NCBI GenBank assembly: GCA_020622165.1
Contig: JACNMN010000006.1
Coordinates: 62,001-126,000, forward strand
Reading direction: 5' to 3'
Length of the DNA: 64,000 nucleotides
Source of the DNA: Boseongicola sp. H5
GTDB lineage: Bacteria; Pseudomonadota; Alphaproteobacteria; Rhodobacterales; Rhodobacteraceae
Shown: positions 53,955 through 61,190 of the stretch, one piece after another
Numbering within the stretch: position 1 is the first letter of the stretch
Layout: each line of letters begins with the position of its first letter
Notes under the pieces: generated by a model
What the model was told of the DNA's origin: nothing
The model's database searches: none
What the model saw: the letters and a program-made list of their open reading frames with translations, nothing else
Program-made: the position numbers and the translations under genes

Positions 53955-55363
53955 ACGGCATCCTCTTGTTTGAACACAGCCATCTGCGATGGAGCGCCAC
54001 GGGTGTCGTCAACCGGCCCCAAAGGCGTGAAGCTGACGCTATAGCCATGTTCTTCAGCCACTATATTGGCCCAGCTTTCGAATTCCGCTCGAGTCCATTC
54101 GAACCGGTGATCCGGATGGCGCAGTTTGCCGTCCTTCAGACCGTCGAACAGCACATTATATTCGCGGTTGGGTGTCGTCATCACCACCATACGTGGGCGG
54201 GCATCGGCAAAGAGCGAGAGAACAAGCGCCGACAAGCGGTGTGGTTCGATATGTTCGATCACCTCGACCAGTGTTGCGGCATCAAAGCCCTGCCAGCGCC
54301 TGTCCCCATAAGTCAGGCTGCCCAACTGCAGCGACACGCGCTCGGCCATGGCGTCCCCTGCCTGATGCAGTCGCAGCTTGCGATGCGCCGTTTCCAGAGT
54401 TCTAACTGACGCATCCACGCCAACAATGCGCGCCAGAACGCGCTCCTTGATCAGCCGCGACATCAACTTGCCTTCGCCGCATCCCAGATCAAGGACTGAC
54501 GTAACATTGTTCTGCCTGAGCACCTCTACCACCGTATCCAAACGCAGGGCATGCAGGCGCAGCGGCTTTTCAAGCTGCTCTTCCGGTTTCAGCTTCGGCG
54601 CGTCCTCTGGCTCCTCATCCTGAGGCGACGTTTCTTCAAGGCGGGCAAGGGCCATGTTCATCAAGGACCGGCGATGCTTCAGGGCGCGGCGCGTGATAAG
54701 TTCCTTCTCCGGATGCTCGGACAACCATCCCTCACCCTTCGCCAAAAGCTTGTCGATTTCTTCTTCGCTCACATAATAATGCTTGAAGTTATCCAGGACA
54801 GGGACCAGCACATAAAGGTGCTTGAGAATGTCCGCGAGGCGCAGTGTCGCGGACAGACGCAGATCGACAACCTGCTCTTCGCCAATCTCGGACGGAGTGA
54901 GAATGGTGTATCCCAATGGCTCGAACAGACGTTTGACCAGATCCAAATCACCCGACAAGGCGACAGGCACGACACGGATTTCAAATGGCAGCGCACGGTC
55001 CGCCAGAGCCTGCCTATCCTTCGACTTTCCAGCCATCGACTGGGCAAAAGCCCGCCCCATCGCAACCGACAGAAACGAGCTCGCCACATATGGCCTGTCG
55101 TTCACGTATTGCGCCAGCAGACCATCGCTGTGCTGGGTTTTTCCGCGCACCAGCCCGACGGGATCAACATCGAGGTGCATCACAGCTGTTGTGCGATCCT
55201 GAGATTTTTCAGGATAGAAAATCGTGACCTCGCCAGCCGACGTTTCCCGTCTGTGCATGTGGTCGGGATGCTTATGCAGCAAGAATCCAAGATCACTGGC
55301 GACGTAATCAGCATCATCGGGTGCGGTAAGGGTGATTTCGATTTGCATAATGTGGTCAATCAA
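53951..55363 (-). CDS. hen1: 3'-terminal RNA ribose 2'-O-methyltransferase Hen1
   Basis: 470 residues. The N-terminal half is the bacterial Hen1 domain that activates Pnkp ligation (ends near DEEPEDAPKLKPEEQLEKPLRL). The C-terminal methyltransferase has the SAM motif VLDLGCGEGKLMSRLI and the metal site EVIEHIEPHRLSAL (Glu-x2-Glu/His-x-x-His). It methylates the 2'-OH at the break so the repaired RNA resists a second cut. Overlaps rlaP by 4 bp; 118 bp separate it from rtcB upstream. Confidence 0.95.
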   Translation of the reverse strand: MIDHIMQIEITLTAPDDADYVASDLGFLLHKHPDHMHRRETSAGEVTIFYPEKSQDRTTAVMHLDVDPVGLVRGKTQHSDGLLAQYVNDRPYVASSFLSVAMGRAFAQSMAGKSKDRQALADRALPFEIRVVPVALSGDLDLVKRLFEPLGYTILTPSEIGEEQVVDLRLSATLRLADILKHLYVLVPVLDNFKHYYVSEEEIDKLLAKGEGWLSEHPEKELITRRALKHRRSLMNMALARLEETSPQDEEPEDAPKLKPEEQLEKPLRLHALRLDTVVEVLRQNNVTSVLDLGCGEGKLMSRLIKERVLARIVGVDASVRTLETAHRKLRLHQAGDAMAERVSLQLGSLTYGDRRWQGFDAATLVEVIEHIEPHRLSALVLSLFADARPRMVVMTTPNREYNVLFDGLKDGKLRHPDHRFEWTRAEFESWANIVAEEHGYSVSFTPLGPVDDTRGAPSQMAVFKQEDAV

Positions 55364-55481
55364 GAAGGCTTTGAAGTTTAAAGCATAAGCGCCAATTCGG
55401 GCGGTGACATGGCGGCCGAATTCGATGAGGGTTTGAACTGGAACTCAACGCCCATGAATGGATCGAAAAGGTCGCCGATGA

Positions 55482-56897
55482 TTACCGGCGGCCTTTCTTC
55501 TTTTTTTGCCAGAACGGTGGCACATCCCCCGCCATGATGCAGCCATAGGGATCGATATAGTCCTCGATCACGGCCAAATCGTAGGATTTGACCTGGGCAA
55601 CCACATTGTCGGCGTTTTTGTAGCTCGACGGCAGTTCTGAAGCGTCCACGCCCCCGGCGTGGAACCGAACATCCAAACCTTCGGTTTCCGCCTTCAGCAT
55701 TTGCTCAGGCGTGACCGATCCCATCCGGCGCTTGTGTTCCGAGCGCGAGAAGTTGCGCCCGGCTCCATGCGGGCTGAAGCCCAGACCGTGTTCCGCGTCC
55801 TTGCCACGTACAACAAGCACGGGTTCGGACATGTTCAGCGGAATAAGCGTGAGCCCGGTCGCATCCGTGGCGTATCCATCCCAGGCTGGGGTCGCGCCCT
55901 TGCCGTGGTAATAAATATCGCCCCGCTTGAAGACGAAGTTGTGCTCATTCCAGAACCGTTCGCCCACATCGCCCACCCGCGCGGACTCGACCGTTGCTTG
56001 GTGGATGGCGTTGTGGTTGGCTTTGGTCCACTTGCGGATCAGCTGCAGAGCCTCCCAATAGTCACGACCTTCCTCGGTATCTGCCGGGATCCAGGCGTTT
56101 TGCTTGGCAGTGTCGGGCGACAGTTCTTTGCGGAACTTCTCGGCCACATGCATCCCATGCTTATACAGAACCGCCCCCGGTCCGCGCGACCCGTGGTGGG
56201 TCACGATCGCGGTCCGTCCGGTTTTGCGCGAGCGTCCGACAAATAGGAAGTGGTTCCCGTCCCCTTGTGTGCCCATGTGCTCCTGCGCCATGCGTAGGGA
56301 TTTCGGGTTGTCCAGAAATGGATTCTCCCGGAACGCGTCCATCAGCTTCATCGAGGTCGTAAACCGCTTGCCCTGAGGCCGGCCACCGGGGCCGAAATGC
56401 GTCACCGACTGCGCTGCATCCAGCACAGCCTTGGGATCGGCATTGCCCAGATCAGTGATCATCACCGAACAGCAGATGTCAGCCGAGTGCATTCCCGGAT
56501 GGATCGCATTCCGCGCCGCTGCCACGCCGCCCACCGGGATCGTACCAACCGGCCCTGCCGGACAGGCATCAGGCATGATTGCCCCCGCCTCGATGGTCGG
56601 AGTGCGCATCAGCGCGGTCATGGTCTCGCGGACTTTGCTGACGTTGTCCTCCTCGTCCGGATGATCCGCGTCGATGTTCTCATGGAACGCCACCTCCCCC
56701 GGTGCACGCAGATCCATGATCACCGGCGCGGGAGGTATATCGCCCTCCAGCTCCTGACGGATACGCACCAGTCCGAACCCTTCGGCGCGCATCTCATTCG
56801 CACGCGCCAACAGCGCGGGGAATTGCTTGCCGGGGCGATGCCCCCAGTCTTTCAGGTGTTCACCGGTAACCGGGTAATTTGTGCTCTCATCACTCAT
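55482..56897 (-). CDS. rtcB: RtcB-family RNA ligase (first copy)
   Basis: 471 residues. Mn/GTP-dependent 3'-phosphate/5'-OH RNA ligase. Motifs: HSADICCSVMITD (metal-binding Asp/Cys), GTQGDGNHFLFVG, THHGSRGPGAVLYKHG, and the guanylated His in SPHGAGRNFSRSEHKR. The N-terminal 75 residues are longer than in classic RtcB. It starts 26 bp after the last Y RNA, so it is probably read from the Ro/Y-RNA transcript. No rtcA is present. It shares the window with a second RtcB. Confidence 0.95.
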   Translation of the reverse strand: MSDESTNYPVTGEHLKDWGHRPGKQFPALLARANEMRAEGFGLVRIRQELEGDIPPAPVIMDLRAPGEVAFHENIDADHPDEEDNVSKVRETMTALMRTPTIEAGAIMPDACPAGPVGTIPVGGVAAARNAIHPGMHSADICCSVMITDLGNADPKAVLDAAQSVTHFGPGGRPQGKRFTTSMKLMDAFRENPFLDNPKSLRMAQEHMGTQGDGNHFLFVGRSRKTGRTAIVTHHGSRGPGAVLYKHGMHVAEKFRKELSPDTAKQNAWIPADTEEGRDYWEALQLIRKWTKANHNAIHQATVESARVGDVGERFWNEHNFVFKRGDIYYHGKGATPAWDGYATDATGLTLIPLNMSEPVLVVRGKDAEHGLGFSPHGAGRNFSRSEHKRRMGSVTPEQMLKAETEGLDVRFHAGGVDASELPSSYKNADNVVAQVKSYDLAVIEDYIDPYGCIMAGDVPPFWQKKKKGRR

Positions 56898-56922
56898 CTA
56901 TTCATCTCACTCTAGCATCGGT

Positions 56923-57048
56923 CACGGCGACAAGGGGTTGGTGAAACATTTTCAACTGCTCTATCCAACTGAGCTACATCGCGGAATGCGATGGCGGGGC
57001 TCGAACCCGCGACAAGGTGATTATGTAGTTCCACCGGCATTCGCCGTG
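56923..57048 (-). ncRNA. Y RNA with permuted tRNA-like module (Y1)
   Basis: 126 nt. The ends close with CACGGCGA/TCGCCGTG (8 bp); then GAATGCC faces AACCCCTTGTC as the Ro-binding internal loop; an upper stem GGTGGAA/TTTCACC (57029-57035 with 56940-56946) and CTACA follow. Inside are, in order, a T arm (GCGGG-TTCGAGC-CCCGC), a capped acceptor hairpin (CATCGC-ATTCC-GCGATG, 56977-56993) and a D arm (GCTC...GAGC with GG in the loop). This is a circularly permuted tRNA, the hallmark of YrlA-type bacterial Y RNAs. Last RNA before rtcB. Confidence 0.88.
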
Positions 57049-57057
57049 ATATTTTGG

Positions 57058-57137
57058 GTCCGGGGGACAAGAGGTTCGTGAGAGGCCTTTCGGCGGTTCG
57101 TTTCAAGCGATGTACTCTCACGGGCATTCCCCCGGAC
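57058..57137 (-). ncRNA. Short Y RNA without tRNA-like module (Y2)
   Basis: 80 nt. Perfect 10-bp closing stem GTCCGGGGGA/TCCCCCGGAC; GAATGCC partly overlapping and CTTGTC; upper stem CGTGAGA/TCTCACG (57116-57122 with 57077-57083). The 32-nt apical part holds a GCC-GAAA-GGC tetraloop hairpin instead of T and D arms. It has the shared Y-RNA motifs but is a minimal form. Confidence 0.8.
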
Positions 57138-57153
57138 ATTTTCCTTTCATTTT

Positions 57154-57228
57154 TGGCTCGGCTGGTTGGGATCGAACCAACGACATCCTGATTAACAGTC
57201 AGGCGCTCTACCATTTATCTACAGCCGA
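57154..57228 (-). tRNA. tRNA-Asn(GUU), divergent, with weakened D stem
   Basis: 75 nt with encoded CCA. Acceptor TCGGCTG/CAGCCGA perfect; anticodon arm CCTGA-CTGTTAA-TCAGG perfect, anticodon GTT; T arm GTTGG-TTCGATC-CCAAC perfect. The D arm reads GATA...GAGC: A11/G24 and A13/G22 are mismatched, leaving two of four pairs. Very unlike the usual alphaproteobacterial tRNA-Asn. It sits 9 nt from one Y RNA and 16 nt from the next. Confidence 0.82.
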
Positions 57229-57237
57229 AAAGTTTGG

Positions 57238-57395
57238 ACCCCGGCGACAAAAGGGAAGAAACAACCCGGGACCCGCCCCGCATCCGTATGGGCGGATGCG
57301 TTTGCCGTCTGGGCGCCTGCAAGGAGGGGAGTTGAACCCGCTCGGTTTACCCCGGAAGGGTGCTGCATTGTAGTTCCTTCGGCATTCGCCGGGGT
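57238..57395 (-). ncRNA. Y RNA with enlarged tRNA-like module (Y3)
   Basis: 158 nt. Perfect 10-bp closing stem ACCCCGGCGA/TCGCCGGGGT; GAATGCC and TTTTGTC loop; upper stem GAAGGAA/TTTCTTC (57374-57380 with 57255-57261); CTACA. The interior shows a T-loop-like GGG-TTCAACT-CCC, a tiny capped acceptor (CCT-TGC-AGG), a D-arm-like GCG...CGC with GG, and an added 7-bp hairpin (GCATCCG/CGGATGC). The module is therefore a more derived tRNA mimic. Confidence 0.8.
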
Positions 57396-57417
57396 TTTTC
57401 CCTTCATTCGTTTCGTC

Positions 57418-57492
57418 TGGTGTGCCCGGTGGGGATCGAACCCACGACGCACCGCTTAAAAGGCGGTTGCTCTACCACTGAGCTACGGGCGC
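57418..57492 (-). tRNA. tRNA-Lys(UUU), divergent
   Basis: 75 nt with encoded CCA. Acceptor GCGCCCG/CGGGCAC has one mismatch (C2/A71); normal D arm (TAGCTCAGTGGTAGAGC); anticodon arm ACCGC-CTTTTAA-GCGGT, anticodon TTT; T arm GTGGG-TTCGATC-CCCAC. Sequence is far from the usual alphaproteobacterial tRNA-Lys. Only 4 nt separate it from the 3' end of a Y RNA, so tRNA processing would also trim that Y RNA. Confidence 0.85.
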
Positions 57493-57496
57493 GTGC

Positions 57497-57621
57497 CCCG
57501 GCGACAAGGGTTTGGTGAAACGCCTGCTCTACCATCTGAGCTACATCGCGGAATGCGATGGCGGGGCTCGAACCCGCGACCTGGAGAGTGACAATCTGTA
57601 GTTCCACCGGCATTCGCCGAG
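57497..57621 (-). ncRNA. Y RNA with permuted tRNA-like module (Y4)
   Basis: 125 nt, a close sister of Y1. Closing stem CTCGGCGA/TCGCCGGG with one wobble; GAATGCC facing AAACCCTTGTC; upper stem GGTGGAA/TTTCACC (57602-57608 with 57514-57520); CTACA. T arm GCGGG-TTCGAGC-CCCGC, capped acceptor CATCGC-ATTCC-GCGATG (57544-57560) and D arm GCTC/GAGC are identical or nearly so to Y1, while the linkers differ. Clear tandem-duplication relationship. Confidence 0.88.
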
Positions 57622-57627
57622 ATGTTT

Positions 57628-57748
57628 CGCGTTTAGAGCAGAAATAGCGGTATTAAGTCCCGCTTATGCCAAGAGCGCCCGCAAGGGTGAAGGAGTCGAA
57701 CCTTCAAGTGTCTCTGATCGTGCCCCCGCTACTTCAGCACTAAACGCG
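57628..57748 (-). ncRNA. Y-like RNA with permuted tRNA-like module and different stem (Y5)
   Basis: 121 nt. Outer stem CGCGTTTAG/CTAAACGCG (9 bp), a symmetrical TGCT/TGCT internal loop, inner stem GAAGTAGCGG/CCGCTATTTC (10 bp, one wobble). Then a strong T arm (GAAGG-TTCGACT-CCTTC), a mini acceptor (CCC-TTGC-GGG) and a D arm (CGCT-CTTGGCATA-AGCG). It keeps the permuted T-acceptor-D order but lacks GAATGCC and CTTGTC, so it may not bind Ro the same way. Confidence 0.72.
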
Positions 57749-57777
57749 ATTCCTTTCCTTCTTGTTTCGCTTCGGAT

Positions 57778-57854
57778 GGGTCAGGCAGACAAGTCTGATT
57801 GTGAGACGGTGACATTACCTGAAAATGTAGTCCCACAGGCATTCCGCCTGACCC
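57778..57854 (-). ncRNA. Short Y RNA next to the Ro gene (Y6)
   Basis: 77 nt, starting 6 nt after the Ro stop codon. Closing stem of 12 bp (GGGTCAGGCGGA/TCTGCCTGACCC, one wobble), GAATGCC (overlapping the stem end) and ACTTGTC, upper stem TGTGGGA/TCTCACA, then CTACA and a short AU-rich loop. No tRNA-like module. First RNA of the array. Confidence 0.82.
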
Positions 57855-57860
57855 TTTCTT

Positions 57861-59417
57861 TTACACGTCGATCTTCTCGATCTCACCAACCCAATGGTCC
57901 GGGCCGGTCTGACCTGAGGCAAACGCCGCGATCTGGTCAAAAACCGCATCCGAGAATCCGCCGACATTCAATACGTCTTCACGTGTCTGGGCCTGCGTTG
58001 TCCCGTATGGCGCGATGTCGATGCAGACCAGTTTGGCCTTCGGGTTGCGACGCTTGATCGCTTCCCATTCCTTCAACATCGCCGTTCCCTGACCACCTGC
58101 ACGGGCATCTACCCACGACTGGTTGTCAGACACGAACACCACCAGATCCGGGCTACGCCCACGATCGTTCAGCCACTTCAGCGGCGCGGAACAGTTTGTT
58201 CCACCACCAGCCAGAGCGGCCAGACGCTCGGCATTGGTCAGGATCGTGTCGCGCGGCTCCAGACGTACGTCACGTACACCGAAGTCGAACGGCAGAACCT
58301 GACACCCGCGGTTCACGCGCTGGAATGACGCGGCCACAAGGGCTGCTACATCCACATGGCGCACGGCCGAGGTTGCCCCCGGGCGATACCCGGTCACAGC
58401 CCAGGTCATTGACCCGGATACATCCGGGCATACAACAACCTGACCGTCGATCTTCGGCACGTTCTGCACCGCGATTTCCATCGCATCATGCAGGGCGTCC
58501 ACGATCTCGCGCGGCATATCCAGAGCCAGATTCTGCGCTGCGACCATCAGCTGATACGGAAAGGCTCGCGCCTTTTTAATCCGCTTCGGGTCACGCAGTA
58601 TCTTGGCCACGTCATGCACGGTGCGCTTAATACCGAATACACCATGACGGTGAAACGTGTTTAGGTTCTGACGCACCATCTGCCACGAGCCGTTGCGCGC
58701 GATCCGCGCCCAGTGCTGAGTTGTCAACTCCAGCTGCGTCAGCATCTGAAACGGTACATCAGGCACCGGACCTTTACCGGTTTCCTTGAATACCATCCAA
58801 TCCTGCACAGCCTGTGGCAACCGTGCCGTATCGCACGGCCGCCCGACAATCCAGGCAAATAGCGCCTCCTGTTCCGGGGTGTCCGGCTTTGGGTGCACCA
58901 TCTTGATCACATCCGCCAAAGACGGGTCGTTCCCGATATTGGCGTTCAGCAATGCCCAGTCAGACGCGGTGTTCAGCCAGTTCTGCACCATAGCTTTAGG
59001 GGCGGAGCCCAGTGATTTACGGCCGGTTTGACCGGAACGGATAACCTGCACAAAGGTGCGCAGCATCTTGCCGTTATCAACCACACGGCCAAAAGCCGCA
59101 CGGAACAGGATCGGATCACACCGGGCCAGAACAGCCAGCAACACGGCAGGCATATCCTTCATATAACCCGAACGGCGGGCATAGATCGCCGCCTGCGCCA
59201 GATAGCGCGGATCAACGGCATTGGCCACGTCCAGAACATATTCCAGTTCCTCCTGCGGCGACTGATAGAACATACCCCCGAAAGTGCCGGTAACAGCGAC
59301 CTGCGCCAGGGCATGGGCATCGGAATATGCGTAGGCCGGTGCCGCGTGGGCATTCTTTGCAGTCGCTTTCGGCAGCAACCGGCCTTTCATCGATGCAAAC
59401 ACGGATTTGTTCGCCAT
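57861..59417 (-). CDS. rsr: TROVE-domain Ro60-like RNA-binding protein (Rsr)
   Basis: 518 residues from ATG 59417 (MANKSVFASMKGRLLPK); five extra residues upstream are possible. The TROVE HEAT-repeat ring covers the first about 340 residues (YLAQAAIYARRSGYMKDMPAVLLAVL; WMVFKETGKGPVP; FHRHGVFG). The C-terminal vWA domain carries the MIDAS DVSGSMT. Ro binds Y RNAs and the 3' ends of damaged or misfolded RNAs and works with PNPase. The dense Y-RNA array directly after its stop codon is its expected partner set. Head of the minus-strand repair operon. Confidence 0.94.
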   Translation of the reverse strand: MANKSVFASMKGRLLPKATAKNAHAAPAYAYSDAHALAQVAVTGTFGGMFYQSPQEELEYVLDVANAVDPRYLAQAAIYARRSGYMKDMPAVLLAVLARCDPILFRAAFGRVVDNGKMLRTFVQVIRSGQTGRKSLGSAPKAMVQNWLNTASDWALLNANIGNDPSLADVIKMVHPKPDTPEQEALFAWIVGRPCDTARLPQAVQDWMVFKETGKGPVPDVPFQMLTQLELTTQHWARIARNGSWQMVRQNLNTFHRHGVFGIKRTVHDVAKILRDPKRIKKARAFPYQLMVAAQNLALDMPREIVDALHDAMEIAVQNVPKIDGQVVVCPDVSGSMTWAVTGYRPGATSAVRHVDVAALVAASFQRVNRGCQVLPFDFGVRDVRLEPRDTILTNAERLAALAGGGTNCSAPLKWLNDRGRSPDLVVFVSDNQSWVDARAGGQGTAMLKEWEAIKRRNPKAKLVCIDIAPYGTTQAQTREDVLNVGGFSDAVFDQIAAFASGQTGPDHWVGEIEKIDV

Positions 59418-59498
59418 TTCTTCGTTCCTCATATTTGGTGAGGACGTTTTGGCATGATGTTCGGCTCACCCGAAAGAAAATCGAAGAATCACGCAACT

Positions 59499-59519
59499 TA
59501 TTGATGTTAAATCAATAAT
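59499..59519. promoter_or_regulatory. Perfect 8-5-8 palindrome between rsr and rtcR
   Basis: TTATTGAT-GTTAA-ATCAATAA, in the 173-bp AT-rich gap between the divergent genes. Candidate operator or activator-binding site for RtcR. Confidence 0.6.
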
Positions 59520-59549
59520 TTGGAGTTTGAGTTTTCGTATGGGCACATA

Positions 59550-59566
59550 TATTATCTTATAATATC
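59550..59566. promoter_or_regulatory. Second palindrome 7-3-7 near the rtcR start
   Basis: ATATTAT-CTT-ATAATAT, 25 bp before the rtcR start codon. AT-rich, so it may also be promoter sequence; chance is more plausible than for 59499-59519. Confidence 0.4.
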
Positions 59567-59590
59567 GCTATTTATAAATTTGGATACACT

Positions 59591-61153
59591 ATGAAGAATG
59601 TGGTCATCGGCTTTCTCGGAACCCAGTTGGATATGGGCAAGAAAAGGCGTTGGAAACCGACGCCCAGCCTTGTCAGCCACGATCACTTCAAGGTGGATCG
59701 GCTCGAAATCCTCTATGATATACGGTTCTATCGTCTGGCCAAGCAGGTTCAGCGCGAGATTGAAGAAGCATCACCAGATACAGAGGTACTGCTCCAACAG
59801 CTTGACCTGAATGATCCATGGGATTTTCAGGAGGTCTATGGCAAGCTGTTCGATTTCGCGCGATCCTACGGGTTTGACGATGAGCGCGAACGCTATCACG
59901 TGCATCTGACCACCGGGACACATGTAGCCCAGATCTGCTGGTTCCTGCTGACGGAAAGCCGTCATGTACCGGCGCGTCTGATCCAAACCGGCCCACCAGG
60001 ACCTGATGAGGAGGTGCCAAAGTTTGATGTCATCGATCTGGACCTGAGCCGCTATAACGCGCTTCAGCAGCGCTTCGACGAACTGTCGCGAGAACACAGT
60101 GACCAGCTGAAGGGCGGGATCGAGACGCGAAACCCCGTATACAACGATCTGATCGACCGGGTTGAACTGGTCGCAAGCAATTCCGACGAGCCTATCCTGC
60201 TGCTCGGAGAAACTGGCACAGGAAAGACAGAGCTGGCTGAGCGCATTCACGGACTCAAACTCGATCGGCGCCGCGTCAAAGGCCGTCTGGTCCATGTGAA
60301 TTGCGCAACATTGAACGGACCAGATGCCATGGCGACGCTGTTTGGTCAGCGCCGCTCGTACCTTGGGGCGGCGGGGACTGAACGCAGCGGGTTGTTGCGC
60401 GAAGCGGATGGCGGTGTTTTGTTTCTGGATGATGTGGATGAGTTAAACCCCAACATGCAGTCGGTTCTTTTGCATGCAATAGAGACGGGGCGGTTCTATC
60501 CCTTGGGGTCTGACCACGAAATCTCAAGCCGGTTTCACCTGATCGCCGGTGCCAACCGCGATCTGCGCAGCTTGACGGCGTCGGGGCAGTTTCGACCCGA
60601 CCTTTTGGCCCGGTTGAACACTTGGAGTTTTACCTTGCCTGCGCTGCGCAATCGCAGCGAAGATATAGAGGCAAATCTGCTGCATGAGCTGGATCGCTGC
60701 GAAAGGGATTTAGGCACCCATGTCGGATTCAACTCGGATGCCCGCGTGCAATATCTGGACTTTGCCAAAGACCCGACAACCCATTGGCCGGGAAACTTCC
60801 GTGACTTCTCGGGCTCGATCCGAAGGTTGTGCACGCTTGCACCACGTGGTCGGATTACGAGGGCGATGGTCTCGGCCGAAATCGAGACGCTTCAGGCGGA
60901 TTGGAAGTCTGCTCAGTCGAATGACGATTTCAAGCTGGTTGCAGATGTGATGGGTGACGCGGTGTCTGACGTTGATCCGTTCGATCTTGTGCAACTGGCC
61001 GAGGTGATCCGGACCTGCCGCAAATCTTCAAGCCTCAGCGCTGCCGGGCGCGCCTTGTTTGCCGTATCGCGCAACAAGCGCAAGACACAGAACGACGCAG
61101 ACAGGCTGCGGAAGTATCTTGGTAAGTTTGATTTGGAGTGGGGTGCAATCTAG
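59591..61153 (+). CDS. rtcR: RtcR-like CARF-AAA+ regulator lacking the GAFTGA loop
   Basis: 520 residues. N-terminal CARF domain (GFLGTQLDMG; HVHLTTGTHVAQICWFLL; LIQTGPP) to about residue 180, then AAA+ with Walker A GETGTGKTE, Walker B GGVLFLDDVDEL, sensor and Arg-finger region (FRPDLLARLNTW), and a C-terminal helical domain (SLSAAGRALF). In sigma54 activators the L1 loop reads GAFTGA; here LFGQRRSYLGAAGTERSGLL has SYLGAA instead. It should respond to RNA damage through CARF but probably not contact sigma54. Divergent from the repair operon it likely controls. Confidence 0.92.
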   Translation: MKNVVIGFLGTQLDMGKKRRWKPTPSLVSHDHFKVDRLEILYDIRFYRLAKQVQREIEEASPDTEVLLQQLDLNDPWDFQEVYGKLFDFARSYGFDDERERYHVHLTTGTHVAQICWFLLTESRHVPARLIQTGPPGPDEEVPKFDVIDLDLSRYNALQQRFDELSREHSDQLKGGIETRNPVYNDLIDRVELVASNSDEPILLLGETGTGKTELAERIHGLKLDRRRVKGRLVHVNCATLNGPDAMATLFGQRRSYLGAAGTERSGLLREADGGVLFLDDVDELNPNMQSVLLHAIETGRFYPLGSDHEISSRFHLIAGANRDLRSLTASGQFRPDLLARLNTWSFTLPALRNRSEDIEANLLHELDRCERDLGTHVGFNSDARVQYLDFAKDPTTHWPGNFRDFSGSIRRLCTLAPRGRITRAMVSAEIETLQADWKSAQSNDDFKLVADVMGDAVSDVDPFDLVQLAEVIRTCRKSSSLSAAGRALFAVSRNKRKTQNDADRLRKYLGKFDLEWGAI

Positions 61154-61190
61154 TCAAACTGGAGTAAGTTCCCCGGACTCCCATGCTTAC

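Noticed and set aside
56950-57020. Plain tRNA gene or tRNA pseudogene at the TTCGAGC T-loop (also 57526-57577)
   Set aside because: T arm comes before the acceptor and D arm, there is no anticodon arm or CCA, and the whole sits inside a closed Y-RNA stem with shared motifs.
56912-57613. Small open frames across the RNA array
   Set aside because: They read through tRNA and Y-RNA stems, have no RBS and overlap structured RNA.
59433-59590. Possible sigma54 promoter (TTGGCATG-like element near 59450)
   Set aside because: The GG and GC pairs are 11 instead of 10 bases apart, the -12 part does not match, and it points toward rtcR rather than rsr.
61154-61190. Hairpin GAGTAAG/CTTACTC between rtcR and the BCS1-like gene as a terminator
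   Set aside because: Stem of 7 bp with a 17-nt loop and no T-run on either strand; too weak to call.
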